A stretch of DNA of 64,000 bases, from NCBI GenBank assembly GCA_003024785.1, contig PUQB01000155.1, forward strand, positions 215,329 through 279,328, in the 5' to 3' direction. This stretch comes from Selaginella tamariscina (taxonomy: Eukaryota > Streptophyta > Lycopodiopsida > Selaginellales > Selaginellaceae). This document shows positions 1-11,291 of the stretch, piece after piece. The position numbers and the translations under genes are program-made. A model generated the notes under the pieces. The model was not told where the DNA came from and ran no database searches. It was given only the letters and a program-made list of their open reading frames with translations. Numbering within the stretch: position 1 is the first letter of the stretch; the number at the start of each line of letters is the position of its first letter.

Positions 1-553
1 CTTAATAAATAATAAACAATTACATATACAATAGATTATAATATCGAAGTATATGATATTATAGTTATATTAATTATTATAATGTATTAAATTTCTTACT
101 TTGTGGTAATATCCCATGCATGGTCCCATCCAAGGCCCTCTTCATCCATAAGTATTCTCATTAATTCAGGTATTGCCAAGGTTGGATGCGTATCATTTAA
201 TTGAATAGCCACTTTGTTTGGAAATTCATCCCATGATATTTCTTTATTTTTACGTCTCTCCTTAAACCGTGCAAATATATCCTAAAATATGAATTACCAA
301 TTATTAACTATTAATAATATATACTATCAATTATTATAATAATAATTATTATTAGTCATTTTTTTATTACTTTATTGAATTTAATTAATTAACTTATTAA
401 ACAATTAAATATACCTGTAAAGAAGCGCTGCATAGCATATACTGTTGCTTAAGCCTAAGAAGTTTACCCCCTCTGTCTCGTCTCCAGGGTAAAGTACAGA
501 ACATATCTGTTAATAATTAAACTTTAACCCCTCTCTCTCTAACACACAATATA

Positions 554-596
<43 letters not shown>

Positions 597-916
597 CATA
601 CATACATACACACACATATATATACACTACGAACATATGAATCTCTATACATACTACAAATAAATACATATATAGACACACACATACACATATATACACA
701 TGCACACACACGTATATAGAACCTGATTGGCTTTGAGCTGTAGTTGGACGGCATCCTCGTGTTTGCCAGCATTGAAAGCATATAAATCAAAGTCTGTTGA
801 TGGAACACGTGCGTCCCAAATACGAAGGCTAATCGTGTTCTTTTTTATAGCCAGGGATTGGTATATCATATGCTAATGCTTGAATTAATTCTCCCCAACC
901 CATTCCCTCCTATATA

Positions 917-958
<42 letters not shown>

Positions 959-1646
959 TATATACATATTTACATATGTGTGTGTGTGTGTGTGCACAAT
1001 ATAAACACAAACTAATGTATACATATTATTAATAAAATATTACCTGCCGTCCGGGTTAACGTGCACTTCGCCAAAGAAGCGAATGGGATAGGTTATATCG
1101 TGTCTCACAATCTCCCATGGGCTAAATTTCTGCAAAAATAAATAAATTATAATATTAATGAAGTACATTATTTAGCAAGTCTGTTATTAAAAATATATAT
1201 AATTGCTATCTCACAATATTAATTTATTTCATTAATAAAATTAACTATATGAGCAAATTATTTAGTTAATTTTAATTAAGATTTAATATCTATAATATTA
1301 ACAGTTAAGTATATTAGCGTATTAATTGATTAATATAATAGTAGGAAATATAGTTACCTCTAGCCAGTCTTCGGCAACCTCTTCTTGGCCTTTATGTGAA
1401 ACTCGCTGTTTAAACAAACCGTATTTATAACGCAAACCATAACCCCACGCAGGCAAGTTTAACGTTGCCATGGAGTCTAAAAAACACGAAGCAAGTCTTC
1501 CTAAACCTCCGTTACCAAGTGCTGCATCTTTCTCCTACAATTAAATATAATTAGTATACAAATTTAAAAACTATTAGCATATAATATTTATGTATACACA
1601 TGTTATCATTAGTATATATGCATTATATCATATTACAATGTGTGTG

Positions 1647-1679
<33 letters not shown>

Positions 1680-1910
1680 TTACTTGTTCACGTATGCTTT
1701 CGAGGTCATGTCCCAGTTTATTTAAAGCAGCCGCATAAGCACCGGTTAAACCAAGATTACCAATGGCATTAGTTAAAGCCCTTCCTTGTAAATACTCCAT
1801 AGACAAATAGTATGTCTGTTTTGGATCCTCTTTGTGAAAATGCTTATACGTATCATTCCATCTCTGCACATAGTAACACTATTAGACGTGTGTGTGTGTG
1901 TGTGTGTTTA

Positions 1911-1966
<56 letters not shown>

Positions 1967-2159
1967 ATAAGGTGTGTATAGATATCAATATACAAAGGTG
2001 CATACATATATACTTTAGTTAATTATACTTGTGTGCATTTAAAAACTGAATGTACAACCTTTATATTGTATATAGACACATAAATTAAATAAATACAGTA
2101 TACTTGAGTGTGCATGATATTGACGTTGTTTTACTGTGTTTGTTTGTTTCTTTGTGTGT

Positions 2160-2214
<55 letters not shown>

Positions 2215-2241
2215 TACAAATACAAAAGTGTGTGTGTGTGC

Positions 2242-2289
<48 letters not shown>

Positions 2290-2577
2290 AGTACAAATAC
2301 AAAAATGTTATATACATATAGACACACACACACACGTACATTCAAATATATATGCTGTAACAATTGAAATATTAATTAAGCACATTACCTGAATAAGAGC
2401 ATCACGAACACTCTGTGCAGTGGAGAAGAAGGCCTGTTCTTCCTCAAATTTAAATGGGGAAAAGTGGGGATTAAACTGAGAATGATACACTATATTTGCA
2501 GCTACCCCAGATGGGTCCTCGGGATTTGGGTGTGCAATTTGCGGGATTGTTGGGGAACCATCCTCAATCCCCTCCAT
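1..2577 (-). CDS. PHS2: Alpha-glucan phosphorylase, cytosolic type (5' part)
   Basis: Phosphorolysis of alpha-1,4-glucans to glucose-1-phosphate (GT35). Seven exons read right to left: 2389-2577, 1684-1863, 1358-1534, 1044-1129, 723-909, 415-506, 100-281; the gene continues past the left edge. Seen: an N-terminus without a transit peptide, then [55 protein letters not shown] and [19 protein letters not shown], all in family order. About 365 of the usual ~840 residues are present. The start at 2577 is the only ATG leading into the conserved region. The missing transit peptide and close match to plant cytosolic PHS support the cytosolic isoform. Odd: three apparent small deletions, in a G run (about 893-896), an A run (841-846) and a G run (about 468-472); exon phases agree only if these are errors. 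Confidence 0.93.
2157..2290 (+). repeat. Compound (GT)n(GA)n microsatellite, two blocks
   Basis: Two successive (GT)n-(GA)n tracts separated by a short TACAAATACAAAA spacer that also follows the second tract, so the block looks tandemly duplicated. It lies in intron 1 of the phosphorylase gene. A similar tract at 1638-1679 lies in the next intron, adjacent to its donor site. Confidence 0.9.
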
Positions 2578-2735
2578 TCTCAATGGGGAAACAATGGGAT
2601 TCTATGGGATGTGTATTTTTCTGCAACTTATATGAGATGTAAGAGGGGAAAAATGGGGAAGAAAGGGGATGTAAGACGGGAAAATGGGAGAAAAATGGGA
2701 AAAATGGGACATATAAATCTCAATTACTGTTCACT
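2455..2735 (+). repeat. G-rich degenerate TGGGGA repeat region
   Basis: Irregular reiterations of TGGGGAA, GGGATG and AATGGGA cover the start of phosphorylase exon 1 and its upstream flank. The plus strand carries many closely spaced GGG or GGGG runs. I see no clear unit length, so this is a cryptic repeat rather than a clean minisatellite. Confidence 0.6.
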
Positions 2736-2795
2736 CACTTTAGAGGTGTCAATAAATCCACCGTCCAAACTTAAAAAAAGGGTGGGAATCACCTG

Positions 2796-2866
2796 ATTTG
2801 TTTGATGTACACATGTCAGTGTTGCATGCATTTGTTTGATGCACACATGGCAGTGTTGCATGCGTT
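2796..2866 (+). repeat. Tandem duplication of about 35 bp
   Basis: Two adjacent near-identical copies beginning TTTGTTTGATG and ending CAGTGTTGCATGC, differing at a few bases. It lies upstream of the phosphorylase start, with no coding potential seen. Confidence 0.75.
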
Positions 2867-3712
2867 GCCCTTTTTGCCCTTTTTTCCCTCGCCCTTTTCA
2901 TATGTTATATTCAAAGAATATTCGTTTAGATATAAACTTCTTTAAGTTTAAATATTTATATTTATATTGTTTTTGGAAACGTCAAAGGCTCCTGTTCTCT
3001 TCGTTTACAGACATATAATAAAAAAAAATATTACATTTTATAAAAAGTATATTATTTCATATGTAGGAATTGAAGATAGAATATGCTTATTAATAGTTTA
3101 TACTATAAATTTAGTGCACACACATTTATAAGGACATATTATTACATTATTAAACAGATTTACTAATGAGTTACATTTAACACTTCGAATATATACACAC
3201 ATCACTATTGGGATGTATATTATTAATATTCTTAGAGGAAGTTATAATGAAAAAAAGATTTAATTTTCTTCATAAAATTTTAAATTTTTAAAAGTTACTT
3301 TTTTATATTTGTTTTAATAAAAATAAATAAAGCTATATGTATTTAATACTTTTTCAAAAGAGAACTATATATAAAGATATTATTTAAAATATTATCAAGC
3401 TAATTGAAAATTAATTATAATTATTTTCACTTATTTAGTTATGGTATATAAATGTACTATAATAATGATTCAAAATATAAATGCTTAACTTATTAAGGTT
3501 GTTTAAATTATAATACAATCTTATTTAATAAGTTTATTTATGTACCATATTAAAGATAATAATTAAATTAAAAGGTTATATTAGAAATAATAATTGAGTT
3601 AAGGATTCAGCCTAAGAATAAATGAATAAAAAATGGTTAATCTTGAGCATGAATACATTTAAGAATTTAAAATATAAGTTTATCGTGTTAACAATAATAA
3701 TAAGGTTCAAAA
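2867..3712. other. AT-rich intergenic DNA, no gene seen
   Basis: Simple AT-rich sequence with stop codons in every frame, no conserved protein-like stretch and no clear repeat. Confidence 0.7.
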
Positions 3713-3984
3713 TTATTAAATAATTTATAAAATCTTAAGAATAAACTCATCAAATTAAAAATAAAACTAAATTAAATTGTGTTAAATATAATAATTTTGC
3801 TAAGGATTATTGTTAATCTTGAGTGTTAAGGGATTACTAAGTTTAATTTTTATATCATATGCAAATATACTCTATAGCAGTATATGTACATGTGTATCTT
3901 TTATGTATAATATGTATGTATGTATGTACGTGTGAGTGTTTGTGTGGTGTCATATTACTTTGTGTTTCTTAATGCAATAGTTGA
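3713..3984 (+). repeat. Long direct repeat, copy A (uninterrupted)
   Basis: Copy of the sequence at 6375-6633, from TTATTAAATAATTT through the run ending TTTCTTAATGCAATAGTTGA. The copies differ by scattered substitutions and small indels. In copy A the end is continuous, whereas copy B is split there by the transposon at 6634-19047, so copy A shows the empty target site. Copies A and B enclose the Cry-like gene. Confidence 0.85.
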
Positions 3985-4600
3985 TATATAGCAGTCACAT
4001 TGTGTGTGTGTGTGTGTGTGTGTGTCTATACACACACACATACATATATATATATAGACACACACACACACACACACAAAGCTTAAAACTATACACAGCA
4101 TTTTAATAATTTTATGGTACATATGTAATAGGAGGTTGCACCAGCATTTCGTATATTATATGGTTATAATACACATATCATGGTTACGACAATACCTAAA
4201 TTCAATTTTATTATTATAAATTACGTTGTTTATTAATAATATTACTTTTAAGCACTAATATGAGCATTTTCTTAATCTGTAGCATGCGAATTAATACAAT
4301 GGTAATCGTCTGATTTTATATGCATGCCTAATATATTTTACTAATAACTCGATTTTTCTAACTGCAGTGGACTTATATATATATAGCGGTATATACGACA
4401 TATCTATAAAGCAAGAACATATCTTACGTACAGATATGATGTATTAATAATAAACTTATAAACTCTATTTAATTATTTGATTGGCATTTGATTGCATTAG
4501 AAATTATTTGGGCACAATATGATAATAACTGTTTTGTATCAGCTGGAATTTCAGATTTAATTGTATGGTTGTAGAAGCTTCACATCTTATCCAGTCCCAA
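3985..4600. other. Spacer between direct repeat A and the Cry-like gene
   Basis: AT-rich, with (GT)n and (CA)n microsatellites at about 4001-4078 that face each other and could pair. No coding potential seen. The 3' end carries the promoter of the next gene. Confidence 0.6.
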
Positions 4601-4607
4601 TATAAAC
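4601..4607 (+). promoter_or_regulatory. TATA box of the Cry-like gene
   Basis: TATAAAC follows CCCAA, 78 bp before the ATG at 4679, giving a predicted start of transcription near 4630 and a 5' UTR of about 45 bases. Unlike many neighbouring host genes, no AAACCCTA telo-box is present between here and the ATG. Confidence 0.55.
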
Positions 4608-4678
4608 ACTCCCCGTTGGAATGATATTGCCACCAGTTCCATAGTCTCTTGCTTCTTTCTAATTTCCTACTTCTCACG

Positions 4679-6059
4679 ATGTCGGCTGATCCAAGTGAAG
4701 TCCTCGATGTATTTGCAGGCACTCTGCAGAATGTGATCTCTAACATTCCCTTTGCGGGAGCTCTGGGAGGTGCACTCTTCGGTTTCGTGTGGGGAAAGGT
4801 GAAAGCCCAGAGCCCACAAGAGGATGTCACCAAACAAATGGCGAGCATGATCCAGGAGGTGAAAGATTACATCAATGAGAAGCTGACTTATGCCAAGCAG
4901 CAGATATGCGAAGATGCAATAGCTTCCTTCAATGCCAGTGCTGACGATCTCCATGTGCAAATCCCTAAGCTGTCTGATCATCCGGAATCTGCATCAATAG
5001 TTATCTCCACGCATCAGAAATGTGTGGAGAAAGCCAGGTACATAGATCTTATAATATGGAATTTACTTATTGTTACACTTAAAATTGCAGTGAAGCTTTG
5101 ATTGTTCTGTTCGATCTGCAATGGGGTCATGTCACCATCCACAACTACGCTATCATGGCAGCTCTCTACTTGGCTCTCCTGGACGATGGGATAAAGGATT
5201 CTGGAAACTGGGGGATCAACCCAGTTCTTAAGGACACTTACGTCGATCGCAGAAAGCGCTTCTTCAGAAGCAAGGAGTTCAGCAAGCTGTTAGCAAAATC
5301 CATGGATGGCATCGGTCAGGGAAACGTTGCTCTCAGACGGCTTAGCATTGATACAACTCAGGTATACATATATATATATACATACGTAAGATTATACTGA
5401 TCTAAGGCTATTAGGTGACCAATCTGTGGTACTGTTTCAACCCTGAGGTGTACCCTTATGGTATCCCGGAAATACTGCAACCCTTAGCAGCCAGCCAAGG
5501 TGCTCCAACCAATAAAACCAAGCATGTGTACTTGCAACCTCCTGTAGGAACTGTTCACTGCGTGGTGAACAACATGCCGGGTGGCTACTTGAGACAAGTT
5601 TTGGCTACAAGAGAGCAGTCCACTACCTGGCATCCCTACTATAAGGATGTCACTGGAAGTCTGTTAAACTTTATCTCACCGGATGGGAGCTACCCCAAGA
5701 CTGTTGAAGTACGCTACTACCGGATTAAGGATGCAAGCACTACCAAGTTCATAGGTCTTGACCACGCCATTAAGGTCTCTCTCTCCACTGGTAGCACTGT
5801 TGAGGCGCCAATACCGGGTTCTGGTACGGCCAAGGGGACGGTTGTCTTTGACACTGAGGCCGTGGTTCTTAACTCGGAGCATCCTACGGTCAACATATTC
5901 AGGAGGGGAGTTGCAGAGAAAGCAAAGCTTGAGTGTGTCAAGCTTGGAACCCTGAATCTCACTGGTCCTTCTAATGTCACTGTTCAGTGGAAGCCAACTG
6001 CAAGCCAAGCAAGATCCCAGGTGCTCTTGTCCGCGGTGGAGCTCATGGTGGCTGTTTGA
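4679..6059 (+). CDS. Delta-endotoxin (Cry) N-domain-like protein
   Basis: Three exons, 4679-5037, 5091-5361 and 5415-6059, with two 53-bp GT-AG introns give an unbroken 424-residue protein. The first ~190 residues are helical. They hold a hydrophobic Gly/Ala-rich segment ending in FGFVWG (about 22-40), amphipathic helices, and a later helix of the type YxxxAxLxLxLLxD followed by WG. This is the pattern of helices 1 to 6 of domain I of bacterial Cry toxins (Endotoxin_N), which inserts into membranes. The remaining ~230 residues look beta-rich and end in a hydrophobic strand, as Cry C-terminal domains do. Cry cores usually have three domains in about 600 residues, so this is probably a two-domain form. 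Start: first ATG after the TATA box, context CACGATGTC. No signal peptide is obvious. Introns and a plant-like promoter suggest a domesticated, possibly transferred gene. Target and activity are unknown. Confidence 0.72.
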
Positions 6060-6374
6060 AGTTTGTCTAGAGAAATCGAGTGGTTTGTGTTGAATAATGT
6101 TCACGGTAGTATTGCTATACGCAGTGCTGCTTATCTACCATAAATAAATGTCCGTCTAGGCAGTTAAAACTAGTAAAACGTACATAATCTAACGGTCACG
6201 GAGAAAAGAAAAGGTAGATAGACAATCCAATGGGTACGATTGAAAGGAAACCATACATAATCTAACGGCTAAGATAAAAAGGATTAGTACAACAAAAAGG
6301 ATATGGGAGGTTATACAAAGAAAGGTTTATACGTACTTCGAGACATCTCATACGATGGCTTTAAGTGCTAGTGC
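6060..6374. other. 3' flank of the Cry-like gene
   Basis: 315 bp with no reading frame of note. It holds the presumed 3' UTR (an AATAAA-like AAATAAATG at about 6142) and a short duplicated phrase (CATACATAATCTAACGG, near 6180 and 6250). Confidence 0.55.
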
Positions 6375-6633
6375 TTATTAAATAATTTATAAAATCTTAA
6401 GAATAAACTCATCAAATTAAAATAATAATTAAATTAAATCATTGTGTTAAATATAATAATTATGTTAAGGATTATTGTTAATCTTGAGTGTTAAGGGATT
6501 TTAATTTCTATATCATATGCAAATATACTCTATAGCAGTATATGTACATGTGTATCTTTGATGTATAATATGTACGTATGTATGTACGTGTGAGTGTTTG
6601 TGTGTGTGGTGTCATATTACTTTGTGTTTCTTA
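6375..6633 (+). repeat. Long direct repeat, copy B (split by transposon)
   Basis: Second copy of 3713-3984. It stops at TTTCTTA (6633), where the Harbinger element begins, and resumes after the element at 19051 with ATGCAATAGTTGA. Similarity to copy A ends just beyond that. Confidence 0.85.
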
Positions 6634-6900
6634 GGGTCGTTTCGCACCACACTTAAGTGGGCTTAAGTAAGGGAAAATGGATTCGTACTCGCCCTTAAGT
6701 TGAGTAACCACTTACTTAACTTTTTTAAGGGTTTGACCACTAAGGGCATTGAATTCACACCTGCCCTTAACTTAATAAGTCACTTACTTAAGATTTTTTA
6801 AGGGTTTGACCACTAAGGGCAGTGCTTTCGCAACCTTCCTTAACTTAACTTAATTTAAGGGAACAGTGAAAATTTGCAAAGAAAATTTAAGGGAGGTGGG
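6634..6900 (+). repeat. Left TIR and subterminal repeats of Harbinger A
   Basis: TIR followed by repeated CTTACTTAA, TTAAGGG and GGTTTGACCACTAAGGGCA units. Similar TTAAGGG/CCCTTAA words crowd both ends of A and B. Subterminal repeats are commonly transposase-binding sites; that role is inferred here. Confidence 0.7.
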
Positions 6901-7342
6901 GGGTCCCTTAGCCACCCTTAACGACTCACGAGGCTCGCCACCTTTTTTGCACCTTCTTTAAAATAAAATAAAAAATAAAATTTTACATGTGTAATGTGCA
7001 TTTTTTTATGTAAAATATATATTTATATTTTATATTTTATTTTAACATATATAATTAAAATAAAATAATAATAATATGAATTTCTCATTATTCTTAGTAT
7101 ATTCTTAGTATATTCTAAGTATATTCTCCTTCTGCCCTAATTTCTGCCCTAATTTCTATAGGTTTCTGCGCATCATCTCTGTACATCTCTGTAGATTTCT
7201 GTAGATTTCTGCGCATCGGGAGAGGAAGAGAAGAATTCAGGAGAAATCAGGAGAGAATGGCAGAAGAACAAGCAGATCAGGTAGTCTTCTTTCCTTTCTT
7301 TTTTTTCTTGCATTCATTTACATTCATTTGCATCAGGAGGCG

Positions 7343-7778
7343 GCCATAGAGACTGGCTGGGATGGCACGAGCTCGACCGGCATTGGTCGAGCTCGTGGGC
7401 CGGCCGAAAGCCTGGCAGCTACTGCTACTGGGCTTTCTGCCCACCATAGCTATCGAGCTCATGGGCCGGCCGAAAGCCCGGCAGCTACTGCTGCCGGGCT
7501 TTCTGCAGCCCCTGGCTGGATTGGCTTGAGCTCGGCTAGCATTGGCCGAGCTCATGGGGCTTTCTGCCGCCCCTGGCTGGGATGGCTTGAGCTCGGCCAG
7601 CATTGGCCGAGCTCATGGGGCAGTAGAAAGCCCGGCAGCTACTGCTGCTGGGCTTTCTGCAGCCCCTGGTTGGGCTGGCTTGAGCTGGCCAGCATTGGTC
7701 GAGCTCATGGGGCAACAGAAAGCCCGGCAGCTACTGCTGCCGGGCTTTTTGCCGCTCCTGGTTGGGATGGCTTGAGCT
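7343..7778 (+). repeat. GC-rich coding minisatellite, about 97-bp unit (left part)
   Basis: About 4-5 imperfect units. Each holds two dyads: GAGCTCGGCCAGCATTGGCC followed by GAGCTC, and AAAGCCCGGCAGC...GCTGCCGGGCTTT. In the ORF1 frame it encodes repeats of the type GLSSASIGRAHG and ESPAATAAGLSAAPGW. GC content is far above the surrounding DNA. The array was continuous with 13961-14318 before the chromovirus inserted. Confidence 0.85.
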
Positions 7779-8342
7779 TGTCAAGCCACGATCCAGGAAC
7801 CAGGAAGCAAGTAGGATTCCAGGGAAGGAAGGCTTGACTCAGGAACAGGACGGATCCAGGATCAGGATAGGATCCGGGAGCAAGATAGCAGAATAGGAAC
7901 TGGGACCTCAGGAATCAGGAGTAGGACAGGATTCAGGAGCGAGACAAGAACAGGACAGGATTCAGGAGCAAGACAGGAACCGGATAGGATCCAGGAGTAG
8001 GACAAGAGCAGGAGGCAAAGGAGCAAGACAAGACAAGAGCAAGACAAGAACAAGAATGATCGTAGAAAGACTGGTGTTGATAGTAACTGATTGTACAACA
8101 ATTAGGTCGGAGCTTTTATGCTCACAACTCCAAGCTAATCTAGTCATGAGCTAAGAATAGTGTCCCTTATCCTCTAGGCATATCCTGTAGCATATCCTAT
8201 AGGCATATCCTATAGGAATATCCTATAGGTATATCCTGTAGGAAATATCCTGCATGCATATCCTGTAACCCGTATTCTGATCCGAAATCCTGCATCCTGT
8301 ATCCTGTATCCGGAATCCTGTATCCTGTATCGGGTTGTGACA
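7779..8342 (-). repeat. 3' LTR of the chromovirus
   Basis: 564 bp, TGTCAAGCC...GTTGTGACA on the plus strand. Includes a run of ATATCCTATAGG and ATCCTGTA short repeats (8170-8335) and a TATA-like ATAAAAG in sense orientation. Confidence 0.92.
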
Positions 8343-8356
8343 GCACCTCCTCCCTA
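8343..8356 (-). other. Polypurine tract
   Basis: In sense orientation the bases just before the 3' LTR read AGGGAGGAGGTGC, a purine-rich tract in the place expected for plus-strand DNA priming. Confidence 0.7.
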
Positions 8357-9811
8357 AGGACGAGTTCCACGAGTCTTAGGACCTGGTTTAGCAGGATAAT
8401 GCCGATGGAAGGCAGCAACTTTGGAAGAAGCATGGAGTAAGTTGGATGCAGGTTCCCAAGTGCGATCGGTAGGCAAATAACCTTTCCAATCCACCAAGTA
8501 TTGAAGTTGGCGGCGATGAAGACGAGAATCAAGGATGGCTGCAACTTCGTACTCAGGTTCACCAGCAATGACCACAGGAGGGGGAGGAGAAGAAGCACGA
8601 CCAGGAAGAGAAGAAGGATGATACGGCTCCAACAAGGAGGTGTGAAACACAGGATGAAGTTTCACCGTGGATGGTAACTCGAGTCGGAAAGCTACAGGAT
8701 TTACCTCCGCCACGATCCTGTAAGGGCCCAATCGTTGAAAATCCAACTTAGAAGAAGGCCTGTTGGTGCGAATGTGTCGACGAAGAAGCCACACGAGATC
8801 ACCAATCTTGTATGCAGGTGCCGGTGACGGTGAGCATCAGCATGATGCTTGTACCGTTCCTGTGCCTGCTGAAGGAACCTGGAGATCATCCTGTACCTGC
8901 GAAGATGCTGAGACGATCCTGTACTGCAGGAGCGGAAGAAGGAGAAGCAGGAGGAGCAAAGTCAAAACGTGGATGGTGGCCTGTAAGAGCAAAGAAAGGT
9001 GTCTGGCCTGTAGATGCGTGAATGGAGTTGTTGTAGGCAAACTCCGCCATAGGAAGAAGGTCCAACCAATTATCCTGTTGGTAACTGATGAAGCAACGAA
9101 GATATTGCTCCAAGGTCTGAATTGTGCGTTCTGACTGCCATCAGTTTGCGGGTGATATCCTGAAGAAAGATCCGCTTTAACCTGTAGACTCCGAAGAAGC
9201 TCTCGCCAAAACTTGGACATGAATTGTGGACCTCGATCGGAAACAATGCTCTCAGGAAGACCATGATGTCGGAACACCTCACGGATCACCAACTCGGCAG
9301 TTGTCTGACCTGTAGCTGTCTTGTTGCAGGGTAGGAAATGAGCCTGCTTGGTGAAACGGTCAACCACCACAAGAACTGCATCGAATCCACGAGAAGGAGG
9401 AAGATCTGTGAGGAAATCCATAGAAATGGATCTCCAAGGAGCAGAAGGAACAGGAAGAGGACGAAGAAGACCAGAGGGTGCATGATGAGGCATCTTCGAC
9501 CTGTTGCAGGTGTCACAACTCCGTACAAACCTTTCCACAAAACCCCGCAACCCAGGCCACCAATAGTTGCGAGTCACCAACTCAACTGTCTTGGCCACAC
9601 CAAAATGTCCTGTAGCCGGGGTATCATGACAATCCTGTACCACACGAGTCCTGCAAACACCAACAGGAACGTACAGGAGACCTTCCCGGTACAGGAGTCC
9701 ATCCTGTATGGTGAACAGGTTGTAGTCTGGACGGGAACTGGAGGAAGAGGAACTTGCAACGTCAGGATGAATGTGTGAGAACACATTCTTTGCCAAGTCG
9801 TCTGTAGCCAA
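8354..9811 (-). pseudogene. Integrase and chromodomain of the chromovirus (frameshifted)
   Basis: Integrase: HHCC zinc-binding region (CDTCNRSKM), core with SMDFLTDLP and SDRGPQFMSKFW carrying the first two catalytic Asp residues, then YHPQTDG. Soon after that motif the frame shifts, moving the expected catalytic Glu region (around 8886-9113) into another frame. The C-terminal chromodomain (about 8354-8570; YLVDWKGY, WEPASNL) would bind modified histones and guide integration into heterochromatin. Confidence 0.88.
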
Positions 9812-11283
9812 CTGCGAACGGACGTCCTGTAGGAGTGTTGAATTTCTGGAGCCTGATGAACCTGCAGTGCCGCAAGCCGGAATCGATCAGGACCCAACAA
9901 CACTTGCCTTTGACAGTCAAATGCAGGATCGCCCGGGCTTGGTGCAAGGTAAGAGCGCCTAGACAATGCGTCCGCCTTGCCATTCCGAAAACCGGGCCTG
10001 TAGACGATGACGAAGTCAAAACGTGATAGGAACTCCGCCCACCTAGCCTGTCGCCGACTGAGAACTCGAGCCGTTTGAAAGTACTCCAGGTTCTTGTGAT
10101 CCGTAAGAACTTGTACAGGATGTGCAGCACCTTCCAGGAAATGCCGCCACTCCTCAAACGAATCCACAATGGCCTTGAGTTCCTTGTCATGAATCTCGTA
10201 ATTGATCTCCGCCGACAGGAACTTACGAGAGTGAAAAGCTACAGGATGAAGCAACTTGTCTCTCCAACTTGCGATAGGACGGATCCTACTGCAAAATCCG
10301 AGGCATCTGCTTCAACGAAGAAAGGACGAGAAGGATCAGGATGTGCTAAAATCGGAGCTGTCGTGAAGGTGTCCTTGAGTGTTGTGAATGCATGTTCCGC
10401 CTTGTCGGACCAAGAGAAAACCTCTGTGCGCTTGGTGAGTTCCGTGAGTGGAAGTACACGCTTGGAGAAGTCCTGTATGAACGCCTGTAGAAGTTTGCAA
10501 AGCCAAGGAAACATTGTACATCTCGTACAGACTTGGGCCTCTCCCACTCCACGATGGTCTTCACCTTGTGCATGTCCATGGAAACGCCAGCAGGAGAGAC
10601 GATGTAGCCCAAGAACTCCACAGAATCCCTATCGAAAAAACACTTCTCCAACTTCGCATACAGGCCATGCTCGCGAAGCCGCTGTAGAACCAATCGTACA
10701 TGCTTGTCATGTGCCGCCTGGTCCTTGGAGAAAATCAAAATGTCGTCGAGGTAGATCACCACAAACTGGTCCAAGAAGTCACGAAAGATGTCGTTCACCA
10801 TGTGTTGGAACACGGCTGGGGCATTGGTAAGGCCGAAAGGCATCCGTGTACTCGAAGTGTCCATACCTTGTACGAAAGGCAGTCTTCCACTCATCGCCTG
10901 GACGAATCCGTACAAGGTTGTAGGCCCCTCGTAAGTCGATCTTCGTGAACACCTTTGCTCCTCGCAGCCGATCGAGAAGTTCCGGGATCAATGGCAACGG
11001 GTACCGATTCCGAATGGTAACTTGATTCAAACCCCTGTAGTCCACAACCAAACGTAAGCTCCCATCCTTCTTCTTGACAAAGAAGATAGGCGCTCCTGCA
11101 GGGGACTTTGAGTGACGAATGAAGCCGGATGCCAAGTTGTCCTCGATGTATGGCGAAGAACCTCCAACTCTGTGGGTGACAATGCGTAAATCGGTCCGAA
11201 CGGTGGAGTCTTTCCTTCTGCAAGATCAATAGGACAGTCGTAGGACCTGTGAACAGGAAGAACTGTAGCCTTGTGCTTGTCAA
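9574..11283 (-). pseudogene. Reverse transcriptase and RNase H of the chromovirus (frameshifted)
   Basis: RT pieces: [44 protein letters not shown] and the catalytic [11 protein letters not shown]. RNase [18 protein letters not shown], then [12 protein letters not shown] and TDHKNLEYF. These lie in at least four segments in different frames between 11135 and 9900, in correct order with nothing large missing. As sequenced the enzyme is broken. Confidence 0.9.
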
Positions 11284-11291
11284 AAACGTCC

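Noticed and set aside
517..869. Short frames rich in Cys, Val, Tyr and Ile in (CA)n/(TA)n tracts
   Set aside because: Translations of intronic microsatellites; the same happens around 2039-2363, 39579-40019 and 44868-45262. Not genes.
4667..4981. Open frame opposite exon 1 of the Cry-like gene
   Set aside because: It is a shadow of the plus-strand exon; no conserved motif, promoter or splice context.
3713..6633. Direct repeats as LTRs of a small retrotransposon carrying the Cry-like gene
   Set aside because: No TG...CA ends, no primer site or polypurine tract, no target duplication, and the gene is spliced.
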